A stretch of 64,000 bases of DNA, taken from Acidimicrobiia bacterium (GTDB lineage Bacteria; Actinomycetota; Acidimicrobiia; IMCC26256; PALSA-555). Below the pieces are notes generated by a model. That model saw nothing but the letters and a program-made list of their open reading frames with translations, had not been told where the DNA came from and did no database searches. The position numbers were made by a program, and so were the translations under genes. The stretch is from the NCBI GenBank assembly GCA_040881685.1, contig JBBECS010000003.1, forward strand, positions 85,472 to 149,471. The letters are read 5' to 3'. Positions 25,153 to 32,781 of this stretch are shown piece after piece. Positions within the stretch are counted from its first letter, which is position 1. Every line of letters starts with the position of its first letter.

Positions 25153-26089
25153 AGATGGTGGTCAGCCCGGCGATCACGGAACGGAACCCCTCGACCGTCT
25201 CGTCGATGATCTGCGCCACGGGCTTCACCTCGTCGATGCGGCCGGCAACTTGGCCGCCGAACGCGAACGCGGCGTCGAGGTCACCCTCGAAGTAGAGGCG
25301 CAGGATCCCGTCGAGCGTACCGAGGGCGACTTGGTCCTCGATGTGCTCGTGCGCTTCGCTGCGCGGCGTGGCGAGGACGCGGAAGCCGGGCTTGTGCCAG
25401 CGGTTGAGGAACACTGTGCCGGTCTCGGGGGTGTCGATGATGAGGTGCTTGTAGTTGTCGTGCACGGGCGACTCCGCAGCCGAGACCATGCGCGTGCCCA
25501 TCTGGACCCCCTCGGCGCCCAGCGCAAAGGCGGCCGCCATCGATGGCCCGTCACACACGCCACCGGCTGCGATCACCGGCACGTCGACGGCCGCACACAC
25601 CAACGGCACGAGCACCATCGAAGCGACGTCACGAGTGGCCTTGAAGCCACCGCCCTCTCCACCTTCCGCGACGATGCCGTCGACACCCGCGGCCACGGCC
25701 TTCAGCGCAGCGCGCAGGCTGGGCACGACGTGGAAGACCGTGATCCCCGCATCATGCAAGGCCGCCGTGAACACGCCCGGGTCTCCCGCGGATGTGGTGA
25801 CGAACCGCACTCCGTGGCTATGGACGAAGTCCACGATGCTCGGGTCACGCACGAAGAGCTGCGCGATGTTCACGCCGAATGGCTTGTCCGTGAGGTCGCG
25901 CATCTTCGCGATCTCGTCGCGGACCTGGTCGAGCTGCCCGGATGACGTCTCGATGATGCCGAGTGCCCCGGAATTCGAGACCGCAGACGCGAGCTGAGCC
26001 CGCGCGATGTACCCCATCGGCGCCTGGACGATTGGATAGTCGACACCCAGCAGATCGCTGACTCGAGTGCGGACCGAAGGTGCCGTCAT
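25151..26089 (-). CDS. Nitronate monooxygenase-like flavoprotein (2-nitropropane dioxygenase family)
   Basis: 312-residue TIM-barrel FMN protein. The family pattern includes YPIVQAPMG at the N-terminus, VTTSAGDP, GVDGIVAEGGEGGGF (phosphate-binding and catalytic region with the usual His replaced by Glu in AEGGEGGG), VIAAGGVCDG and LGAEGVQMGTRMV. The substitution of AEGxEAGGH-type His means that class I nitronate chemistry is not assured. Related enzymes include enoyl reductases. Its ATG overlaps the stop of the Gfo/Idh gene by 4 bp, so the two form a coupled pair of oxidoreductases. Confidence 0.88.
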   Translation of the reverse strand: MTAPSVRTRVSDLLGVDYPIVQAPMGYIARAQLASAVSNSGALGIIETSSGQLDQVRDEIAKMRDLTDKPFGVNIAQLFVRDPSIVDFVHSHGVRFVTTSAGDPGVFTAALHDAGITVFHVVPSLRAALKAVAAGVDGIVAEGGEGGGFKATRDVASMVLVPLVCAAVDVPVIAAGGVCDGPSMAAAFALGAEGVQMGTRMVSAAESPVHDNYKHLIIDTPETGTVFLNRWHKPGFRVLATPRSEAHEHIEDQVALGTLDGILRLYFEGDLDAAFAFGGQVAGRIDEVKPVAQIIDETVEGFRSVIAGLTTI

Positions 26090-27201
26090 CGACCCTGCGA
26101 TGCGAGTGCGAGATCACCTTCGAGCTTCACCGGATCACCGCTCGCGGCCGAGCGGTACGCGGCCTCGACGAGCGCGTGCGCGGCGAGCGCATCGGCGAAT
26201 CCGGGCGTGGCCGCGCCACCAGCGCGCACCGTGTGCACCCAGTTTCGGGCGCCGAGGTAGAGGTAGAAGAAGACGTCCGTGCGCGTCAAACCGAGCTGCT
26301 TCCAGTGGGCGGCGCGCAGCGCGTCGAGGTCGGCATGCTCAGCCGGTGTGTCGGGTCGCTGGATGAGGAGACCGTCCTCGGGCGCACCGACGACGAAGTC
26401 CGCCGTGACTTCCACCGCACCGTGCTCGAAGAACACTTCGAGTCGGCGCTCTTCACGGCCGCGCACGCCATTGAACACGGTCAGGAACGTGCCGATGACA
26501 CCTGAGTCGTGCTCGACCGTGGCGGCCGCGACGTCTTCGACGTCGTAGCCGAAGTGGCTGCGAGTGTGGCCGAAGACCCGGGTCGCCGGCCCGAAGAGCC
26601 ACGAGACCACATCCGCGCCGTGGATGGTGTGCTCGAGCAGCGCGCCGCCGCCGGCCTGGGTGCGATCCGAGCGCCACGACGAATGGCCGGGCACGACGTC
26701 TCCCGTTGGCCAGTACTGGTCTTCGCGCAGCACGTATCCCATCGGCGCGCCGAGCTCGCCGCTGTCGACGAGATCCTTGAGCCGGTTGAAGAGGTAGTGG
26801 AAGCGCGAGTGGAAGCCGACCTGCGCGGTGAGCCCGGATGCGATCACAGCGTCGTGCATCTCCCGCACGATCGGGAAAGTCGGTGCCAGTGGCTTCTCAC
26901 ACAGCACCGGCTTGCCGGCCGCGAGAGTGGCGAGCAACAGATCGCGATGAGTCGAGGTGGGACTCGCGATGAGCACGGCCTCGACTTCGGGATCGTCGAT
27001 GACTGCCTGCCCGTCGGCATGCAAGCGTTCGAACCCACGAGCGTTGCGGTTGGCCGCCATGCGGGCGTCCTCCGAGAGATCCGCCGCCGCGACCGCGCGC
27101 ACGTCGCCGTCTTCAACGAGCTGGCCGAGCCCGGCCGCGTGGACCTGACCGATCATCCCGCACCCGATCAGTCCGACCCCTAGGGGCTGCTCCCCTGCCA
27201 T
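26086..27201 (-). CDS. Gfo/Idh/MocA family NAD(P)-dependent oxidoreductase
   Basis: 371-residue dehydrogenase with an N-terminal Rossmann domain (GVGLIGCGMIGQVHAAGL) and the family motif CEKPLAPT (EKP). The C-terminal beta-sheet domain contains GGGALLEHTIHGADVVSWLFG, in which the His of xxHxxD is likely catalytic. Such enzymes act on sugars, inositols or related polyols; the substrate is unknown. The start ATG 27201 has GGAGG six bases upstream; a longer frame to 27252 lacks one. It is the first gene of a coupled pair with the nitronate monooxygenase-like gene and is divergent from smpB. Confidence 0.92.
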   Translation of the reverse strand: MAGEQPLGVGLIGCGMIGQVHAAGLGQLVEDGDVRAVAAADLSEDARMAANRNARGFERLHADGQAVIDDPEVEAVLIASPTSTHRDLLLATLAAGKPVLCEKPLAPTFPIVREMHDAVIASGLTAQVGFHSRFHYLFNRLKDLVDSGELGAPMGYVLREDQYWPTGDVVPGHSSWRSDRTQAGGGALLEHTIHGADVVSWLFGPATRVFGHTRSHFGYDVEDVAAATVEHDSGVIGTFLTVFNGVRGREERRLEVFFEHGAVEVTADFVVGAPEDGLLIQRPDTPAEHADLDALRAAHWKQLGLTRTDVFFYLYLGARNWVHTVRAGGAATPGFADALAAHALVEAAYRSAASGDPVKLEGDLALASQGR

Positions 27202-27245
27202 CGTCAACCTCCAGCGAACGAAGAGGGGGACGGTACCGTGACCAC

Positions 27246-27704
27246 GTGCCACCCCGCCCCACTCCGACGATCAACAACCGACGCGCCAGATACGACTACC
27301 TCGTCCTCGATACCTACGAGTGTGGCCTCGTGCTCAAGGGTGCCGAGGTGAAGTCCATCCGCGAAGGCAAGGCCAACCTGCGCGAGGCATACGCGCGCGT
27401 GCAGGACGGCGAGGTGTTCCTCCACGGGATGCACGTCATGCCCTACTCGCACTCCCAGGAGGAGCTCGACCCGATCCGTCCGCGCAAACTTCTCCTGCAT
27501 CACCGTCAGATCGACGAGCTTGCGCGCGCAACCGCCGAGAAGGGCGTGACGCTGGTGCCGCTGCGGCTCTACTTCAAGGACGGCCGGGCCAAGGTCGAGC
27601 TCGCCACGGCGCGAGGGAAGCGTCAGTACGACAAGCGCCAGGCGATCGCCAAGCGCGACGCCGAGCGCGAAGCCGAGCGCGCCATGAAGGGCCAGCGGGA
27701 TTGA
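27246..27704 (+). CDS. smpB: SsrA-binding protein SmpB
   Basis: Binds tmRNA and helps it enter stalled ribosomes. 152 residues with INNRRARYDYLVLDTYECGLVLKGAEVKS, GKANLREAYARV, HGMHVMPYSH and RPRKLLLHHRQIDEL. The basic C-terminal tail (AKRDAEREAERAMKGQRD) enters the mRNA channel. Start GTG 27246. The tmRNA gene starts 78 bp downstream on the same strand, an economical pairing of the two trans-translation partners. In many actinobacteria smpB follows ftsX instead; here ftsX is about 20 kb away. Confidence 0.97.
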   Translation: MPPRPTPTINNRRARYDYLVLDTYECGLVLKGAEVKSIREGKANLREAYARVQDGEVFLHGMHVMPYSHSQEELDPIRPRKLLLHHRQIDELARATAEKGVTLVPLRLYFKDGRAKVELATARGKRQYDKRQAIAKRDAEREAERAMKGQRD

Positions 27705-27782
27705 GACCCCTGAAATCGGGGGCTCACACGGCAGGTAGACTGTTCCTGTCGGGTCACACGCATCGACTCGACACTTGACAAT

Positions 27783-28137
27783 GGGGGTGCGTGGCTTCGA
27801 TTTCGTGTGTCGAAGCGGGTGAAGCGAGCCGACGTCGCCGGATCGTCGTGAAAGAGCCGGCACAACCAATAACTGCTGAGGACAACGACCTCGCACTCGC
27901 GGCCTAACTTCGGTTGGGTCGTGCGCCTAGGACCGGATGCGCTGCTGGTTCGCCTAGGCGTCATTGACAGCGGCTTACCGGATGGTCAGGCCCCAGGGGC
28001 CATTCGGGACATCTACTGAGGTTGGGACCGCCGTTCGGCGCCGGTGAACGGCGGCGGTCCGACAACTTTCACCGGATGCGCTCGGAGAAGCCCCGCTGAG
28101 GACATGGAAGACGCGGGTTCGACACCCGCCACCTCCA
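27783..28137 (+). ncRNA. ssrA: Transfer-messenger RNA (tmRNA)
   Basis: One-piece tmRNA of 355 nt. The acceptor stem pairs GGGGGTG (27783-27789) with CACCTCC (28130-28136), discriminator A, no encoded CCA. The T arm is GCGGG/CCCGC with TTCGACA. The resume frame starts at GCA 27860 and reads AQPITAEDNDLALAA, ending at TAA 27905-27907. The tag end ALAA is the ClpXP signal, and clpX/clpP are also in this window. Pseudoknot-forming GC stems follow the tag frame (for example GGACCGCC/GGCGGTCC near 28026-28059). Confidence 0.96.
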
Positions 28138-28147
28138 CTCCCCCACT

Positions 28148-28201
28148 ACGAGCATGTGACGATCAACCCACGTACGCGACTGGGAAACGTCACATGCTCG
28201 T
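28148..28201. repeat. Perfect 14-bp inverted repeat downstream of ssrA
   Basis: ACGAGCATGTGACG (28148-28161) and CGTCACATGCTCGT (28188-28201) are exact complements around a 26-nt spacer. The right arm overlaps the last codons and stop of the P450 gene. It could be a bidirectional terminator between converging ssrA and P450, though there is no T-run. It is less GC-rich than its surroundings, so it is not a chance GC hairpin. Confidence 0.75.
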
Positions 28202-29443
28202 GCTGTCTCGGCTCAGCCGCACCCACAGGTGACGGATGCCGGTGTGACGGTTGCTCCTGGTCCACTCGACGGGCCGCGTGAGTTCGTACGTCGCGAAGGC
28301 CGGCAGGAGCTCTTCGAACATCACGCGCATCTCGAGACGGGCCAGGCTCGCGCCCAGGCAGTAGTGGATGCCGTGGCCGAACGACAGGTGCGGGTTCGGG
28401 TTGCGGCGCACGTCGAACTCCATGGAGTGCTCGAAGACCTGCTCGTCACGATTGGCTGAGCCCTCCCAAAACAGCACCTTGTCCCCCGGTGAGATGTCGT
28501 GACCGCGCAACGTCACAGCACGCGTCGCGGTGCGGCGCTTCGATGGTGACGGCGCCGTCCACCGCAGCATCTCTTCGGTCGCGCTCGGCAGCAGATCGAG
28601 GTCGTTGCGCAAGGTACGGAGTTGATCCGGGCGCTCGATGAGTGCCAGCAAGCCACCCGTGATCGCGTTGCGCGTGGTCTCCGAACCGGCTGCGAACAAC
28701 AGCGAGAAGAACGAGTACAGCTCGGCATCCGAGAGGGTGGGCGGGTCGACGTCACCGAGCGTGGCGTGCACCACCACCGACAGCATGTCGTCGGTCGGGT
28801 GCGCTCGCTTCTCGGCGATCAGCGCGGCTCCGTACTCGAGCATCCGCCGCTGCGCCGGACCGTTCCCACCCCCAGGTGGCGGTGCCGAGTCGCCGGTGCG
28901 GATGTCGAAGCCGGGGTCGACCGCTTCCCAGAGCTCGTGACGGTCCGCTTCGGGCACGCCGAGCAGGATGCAGATCATCTGCATCGGGAGCTCGGCGGCG
29001 ACATCGGTCAAGAAGTCGAGCTCCTCACCGTCGTCGATCTCCGCGAGCAGCGCGCCCGTGCGCGCCCGAAGCTCATCTTCGAGTCGGGCCACCATGCGGG
29101 GTGTGAGCCCCGTGCTCACGAGGCGGCGGATGCGCGCGTGACGCGGGTCGTCCATCATGTTCAGCACGACCCCGGCAACTTCGAGATCCTGAAGCAGGGT
29201 TCCCCCGTGCTCGCGGTCACCGCCCCGCTCCGAGGAGTAGACGTCGGGGTTGCGCAGCACCTCGAGTGCTTCAGCGTGCGTCGCTACCGACCAGAAGCCC
29301 TCACCATCGGGCGTGTGCTGAGTGGGCTCGTGCCACCACACCGGCGCGTCGCGGCGGTGGACTTCGAAGAGGTCATGCGGAAAGCCCTGAGCGAAGTTGT
29401 CGAGGTCGGTGAGGTCGATCTCGGTCAGCTCCGTCGCCGACAT
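28190..29443 (-). CDS. Cytochrome P450
   Basis: 417-residue soluble bacterial heme monooxygenase. The heme-binding loop is [17 protein letters not shown] with axial Cys362. The I-helix oxygen-activation motif is AAGSETTRN, the ExxR motif is EEMLR and the C-helix region has [12 protein letters not shown]. It resembles the CYP123/125/142-like actinobacterial enzymes that hydroxylate sterols and fatty acids, but the substrate is inference. No ferredoxin or reductase gene is adjacent. ATG 29443 overlaps the stop of the M48-like gene by one base (TGATG). The open frame extends upstream but there it only shadows that gene. Confidence 0.95.
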   Translation of the reverse strand: MSATELTEIDLTDLDNFAQGFPHDLFEVHRRDAPVWWHEPTQHTPDGEGFWSVATHAEALEVLRNPDVYSSERGGDREHGGTLLQDLEVAGVVLNMMDDPRHARIRRLVSTGLTPRMVARLEDELRARTGALLAEIDDGEELDFLTDVAAELPMQMICILLGVPEADRHELWEAVDPGFDIRTGDSAPPPGGGNGPAQRRMLEYGAALIAEKRAHPTDDMLSVVVHATLGDVDPPTLSDAELYSFFSLLFAAGSETTRNAITGGLLALIERPDQLRTLRNDLDLLPSATEEMLRWTAPSPSKRRTATRAVTLRGHDISPGDKVLFWEGSANRDEQVFEHSMEFDVRRNPNPHLSFGHGIHYCLGASLARLEMRVMFEELLPAFATYELTRPVEWTRSNRHTGIRHLWVRLSRDSTSM

Positions 29444-30438
29444 CAAGGCGTCTCGGTTGTTTTCGAAGCGGGTTCGTGGGCGAGGTCGCGTAGGTATTCG
29501 ATGCGCTCGTCGAGCAACAGCTCCTTGGCGAGGCGACGCGTCGCCTTCGACGACGAGCCGCTCACGACGTGCGCCGGGAACTCGACCCACAATGGCGCTG
29601 TCGCTCGTGCTACGTGCCTGATCGAGGTCGCGTCGGCATCGAGCTTCTCGAGAGCTCGAATGAGCGAACCGGGGTTGCGCGTGAAACGGATCGCGGCGCG
29701 GTCACGTTCGACGCCCTGATCACGCAGCGCCCACACCTGGAGCCATTCGCCAAACCGTCGCGGCAGGTAGCCCAAGACCGTCTTGAGCAGGTTGTCGTCG
29801 CTGGCATCGACCGCCGAGATCGCCCCGCTCGTGAGGGCCACCGTCCAGCTCGCGAGCGCAATGTCCCAGCTGGCGATCCGACTCACCTCGTATGCGAGGA
29901 TCGCCTCAAGCTCATCGCGGCTCAACGTCTTGCCGAGACCAGTGGTGACGCCGATGACGGTGTTCGACGGCCGCGTCCCGACACCAAACGAGTTCGGGGC
30001 GTCGTCGTCGATAACCGCGAAGCGCGGAACCGGGAGGCCGCTCGCGAGCGCCAGCCCTTCGAGGAGGTTCCGGACTTCGGGGTGCTCGTCAGGCGTCGCG
30101 ATGTGCGCACCGGTCTCCTTCAGCACCCGACGCTCGAGTGTTCGGCGTTGAAACGGGATTCGAACCAATCCGATGACCACACCCGCAACCGCGGACACCG
30201 CCGCGATGCCACCGATGCCGATGGCCATCCACTTCAACGTGTTCAGATCGTCGGGGAACACCTCGAGACCGAAGATGACGGACAGCACGACACCGAGCAC
30301 GACAGCCACGGTCGCGAGGGCGATCGCCAACATGTAGTTGACGGTCGCCAGTACCAGAAGCAGCGCGATGCGTGCACGGTTACGCCGCGCGAAGAGATCT
30401 GGGCTATCGGCCACCGTGACGCGGGATGACTCAGACAA
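29443..30438 (-). CDS. HtpX-like M48 family protein with destroyed zinc site (pseudo-protease)
   Basis: 331-residue membrane protein with two N-terminal spans (about 23-57 and 70-93) and an M48 domain. Family landmarks are clear: [48 protein letters not shown]. The HExxH zinc motif that should follow reads Tyr183-Glu-Val-Ser-Arg187, so both zinc ligands are lost; the later Glu ligand region (READ-type) reads RDRAAI. The frame is intact and the conserved scaffold kept, so it looks like a dead enzyme with another role rather than a decaying gene. Start uncertain: TTG 30438 or GTG 30414. It is translationally coupled to the P450 and overlaps the VOC gene. Confidence 0.85.
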   Translation of the reverse strand: MSESSRVTVADSPDLFARRNRARIALLLVLATVNYMLAIALATVAVVLGVVLSVIFGLEVFPDDLNTLKWMAIGIGGIAAVSAVAGVVIGLVRIPFQRRTLERRVLKETGAHIATPDEHPEVRNLLEGLALASGLPVPRFAVIDDDAPNSFGVGTRPSNTVIGVTTGLGKTLSRDELEAILAYEVSRIASWDIALASWTVALTSGAISAVDASDDNLLKTVLGYLPRRFGEWLQVWALRDQGVERDRAAIRFTRNPGSLIRALEKLDADATSIRHVARATAPLWVEFPAHVVSGSSSKATRRLAKELLLDERIEYLRDLAHEPASKTTETP

Positions 30439-30865
30439 GAACCGGCTGTCCGCCGCGCTCCATGCACTGCACGTCGAAATAGATCGGCAGCAGGTGCTTC
30501 ACGTAGAACGCGTGCACGACGAGGTCACCGATCACGAGGTCGTCGTACTCCTTGACCCTCACGCGGTCGTCCTTCTCCGCCCAACGCTTGCTCTTGTCGA
30601 GCAACTCATCGACTTCGGCGCGCGTTTCCTGCAGGAGCCCGAGGTGGTCGTATCCGGGGGAGCTCATCGGCTTCGGGCTCTCCGCCAACAGGATGAAGTC
30701 GCCGTTCGGGTCGCCGGTGAGCATCACGTGGCAGAGCTGCCCGACGACTTCGGTGTCGACGCCCGTCCAGCCGAAGACGTCCCCGTAGAACGCATCCACT
30801 TCCTTGCGGAAGACGTCGTCGAGCGTCCCGACGGGGAAGGTGAGCTCCATGTGGTTGAAACGCAT
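30431..30865 (-). CDS. VOC superfamily (glyoxalase/dioxygenase fold) protein
   Basis: 144 residues with the beta-alpha-beta-beta-beta pattern of the vicinal oxygen chelate fold: HMELTFP...VDAFYGDVFGW, then GDFILLAESPKP, PGYDHLGLLQETRAEVDELLDKS and YVKHLLPIYFDVQCM. Potential metal ligands are His (HMEL), His (YDHLGL) and Asp/Glu near the end. The exact reaction is unknown. ATG 30865 is used; the frame continues upstream only as a shadow of the YqgE gene. The gene overlaps the M48-like gene by 8 bp and so belongs to the same VOC/M48/P450 unit. Confidence 0.85.
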   Translation of the reverse strand: MRFNHMELTFPVGTLDDVFRKEVDAFYGDVFGWTGVDTEVVGQLCHVMLTGDPNGDFILLAESPKPMSSPGYDHLGLLQETRAEVDELLDKSKRWAEKDDRVRVKEYDDLVIGDLVVHAFYVKHLLPIYFDVQCMERGGQPVLV

Positions 30866-30900
30866 GTTCGGCAGCGTACCGAACCCGCGCTCCGGTCGGG

Positions 30901-31458
30901 TCAGTTCGTCTCCGGATCGAGCGGGAAGTGGGCGAACACGCGGAGCTGCCCGCGTTGACGTTGCAACACACTGCGCCACATCTCGGACGGGGTCTCGGAC
31001 CAGGGGTCTGCGCAGTCCGCGTCCACCACGAACCAACCGTCGGCTGCGAGCTCCCCCTCGAGCTGTCCCGGACCCCATCCGGAGTAGCCCGCAAAGACCC
31101 GGACGCGATCCACCGGCGGCGCGACTGCCGTTGGCGACCGTTCGAGGTCGACGGTTCCGATCTCGCCGAACAGCTCGGCAAAGCCGTCAGGATCGCCGCC
31201 ACCCGCGCGGCGCCCAATGCCGATGGCAGCGTCGGGTTGCACGGGTCCACCGACGAACACCACGGCCGGCTCCGCCGCGATTGGTGCCCACTCGGGCAGC
31301 GGATCGACGAGCGAAGCAGCGCTCGGCCGATTGAGCACCACGCCGAGCGCGCCGTCCTCGTTGTGGTCCAGCACGAGCACGACCGCCCGAAAGAAGTTGG
31401 GGTCTTCCAGCTCCGGCGTCGCGACGAGGAGCTTCCCCTTCAAGAGCTCGACTATCAC
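30901..31458 (-). CDS. YqgE/AlgH family protein (UPF0301)
   Basis: 185 residues. It starts with the family pattern LKGKLLVATPELEDPNFFRAVVLVLDH, then GALGVVLNRPS, FVGGPVQPDA, RVFAGYSGWGPGQLEGEL and WFVVDAD. The biochemical function of the family is not settled. Start GTG 31458 with GAGGGGG upstream. It lies between an amidohydrolase gene (gap 19 bp) and the VOC gene (gap 35 bp) on the same strand. Confidence 0.93.
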   Translation of the reverse strand: MIVELLKGKLLVATPELEDPNFFRAVVLVLDHNEDGALGVVLNRPSAASLVDPLPEWAPIAAEPAVVFVGGPVQPDAAIGIGRRAGGGDPDGFAELFGEIGTVDLERSPTAVAPPVDRVRVFAGYSGWGPGQLEGELAADGWFVVDADCADPWSETPSEMWRSVLQRQRGQLRVFAHFPLDPETN

Positions 31459-31477
31459 GACCCCCTCGATCTCGCCG

Positions 31478-32686
31478 TCAGGCGAGGTCGAGGCTCAGCA
31501 TACGGATCGCGTTGCCGCGCACGATCTTGTGGATCGTCTCGGCGTCGAGGCCGGAGAACATCTTCTCGGCGACTTCCTTGGTGTGCGGCCACGTCGAGTC
31601 GGTGTGCGGGTAATCCGTCTCGAACGTGATGTTGTCGACACCGACCTCTTCGAGCGAGGCAAGCCCATGCTGGTCACGGAAGAAGCAGCCGAAGATCTGG
31701 CGGTAGTAGTAGGTGGACGGCGGTTCCGGCACGATGTCGCGGACCTCGCCCCACGCTCGGTGCTCCTGCCACACGTCGTCAGCGCGCTCGAGGATGTACG
31801 GGATCCAGCCGATCTGGCCTTCCGAGTAGGCGAGCCGCAGCTCGGGAAAGCGCACGAGCACACCCGAGAAGAGGAAGTCGCTCATCGAAGACATCGCATT
31901 TCCGAACGAGAGGGTTGCTGCCACCGCGGCAGGCGCGTCGGCCGAGGTGGCAGGCATCTTCGACGACGAGCCGATGTGCATGCAGACGACCGTCGCGGTG
32001 TCGGCGCACACCGCGAAGAACGGATCCCAGTAGCCGGAGTGGATGCTCGGCAACCCGAGGTGTGGCGGGATCTCGCTGAAGCACACGGCATGCACACCCC
32101 GCGCGGCATTGCGCTTCACCTCAGCTGCGGCCGCGTCGACATCCCAGAGCGGGACGATGGTCAGCGGGACCAGATGACCGCCGCTGTCACCACACCATTC
32201 ATCGACCATCCAGTCGTTGTACGCGAGCACGCACGCCATGCCGAGCTCACGGTCGTCGGCCTCGAGGAAGGTCTGCCCGCAGAACCGCGGAAAGGTGGGG
32301 AACGACACTGACGCTTCGACGTGGTTCATCAACATGTCATCGACTCGAGCCTTCGGCTCGTAACAGCCAGGCCGCATCTCGTCGTAGGTGATCGGTGACA
32401 GGGTCATGTCATCGCGGTCGAATCCGACAGCCGCCACATGACGCTTGTGCGGATAGACCGTCCCCTCGAAGACCCAGCAGTCGGCTTGGGGCGCGTCATC
32501 GGCGAACGCCAGCTCGTACGTGCCGCCGCCGACGTGACGCATGCCCGCCAGGCCCTTGCGCTCGATGTGCGGCCCGCGCTCGCGGTGCCGTTCGGGGAGC
32601 CAGCGCTCCCACACGTGGGCCGGCTCGACGACGTGGTCGTCGACGCTCACGATCAACGGGACCAGGGGGGTCTCGGCGGGACTCAC
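31478..32686 (-). CDS. Amidohydrolase family 2 metal-dependent hydrolase
   Basis: 402-residue TIM-barrel protein of the amidohydrolase-2 family (PF04909), which includes decarboxylases such as ACMSD and many actinobacterial paralogues. The N-terminal metal motif HxH is degenerate here (VDDHVVEP). HIGSS supplies a metal-ligand His, and ETDYPHTDSTWP holds the conserved C-terminal Asp and His. The reaction is unknown; decarboxylation or hydrolysis are both possible. The start is GTG 32686 with AGGGAGG four bases upstream. It is divergent from the D-aminoacylase-like gene. Confidence 0.9.
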   Translation of the reverse strand: MSPAETPLVPLIVSVDDHVVEPAHVWERWLPERHRERGPHIERKGLAGMRHVGGGTYELAFADDAPQADCWVFEGTVYPHKRHVAAVGFDRDDMTLSPITYDEMRPGCYEPKARVDDMLMNHVEASVSFPTFPRFCGQTFLEADDRELGMACVLAYNDWMVDEWCGDSGGHLVPLTIVPLWDVDAAAAEVKRNAARGVHAVCFSEIPPHLGLPSIHSGYWDPFFAVCADTATVVCMHIGSSSKMPATSADAPAAVAATLSFGNAMSSMSDFLFSGVLVRFPELRLAYSEGQIGWIPYILERADDVWQEHRAWGEVRDIVPEPPSTYYYRQIFGCFFRDQHGLASLEEVGVDNITFETDYPHTDSTWPHTKEVAEKMFSGLDAETIHKIVRGNAIRMLSLDLA

Positions 32687-32718
32687 GGACCCTCCCTTTC
32701 GGGTCGAGATCGATCTGA

Positions 32719-32753
32719 CGGGTCGTCACATTATCCGGGACCTCTGCGACCCG
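32719..32753. promoter_or_regulatory. Inverted repeat in the divergent amidohydrolase promoter gap
   Basis: CGGGTCG (32719-32725) and CGACCCG (32747-32753) are exact complements, 21 nt apart, in the 95-bp gap between two divergent amidohydrolase genes. The spacer holds the AT-richest stretch of the gap (CACATTATCC). It would suit a dimeric regulator, but no adjacent regulator gene exists. Confidence 0.35.
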
Positions 32754-32781
32754 CCCCGTGGCGCGCGCGTACGGTGCTCAC

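Noticed and set aside
27783-28201. Integrated element using ssrA as attachment site
   Set aside because: No integrase gene, and I saw no second copy of the ssrA 3' end downstream. The following genes look chromosomal.
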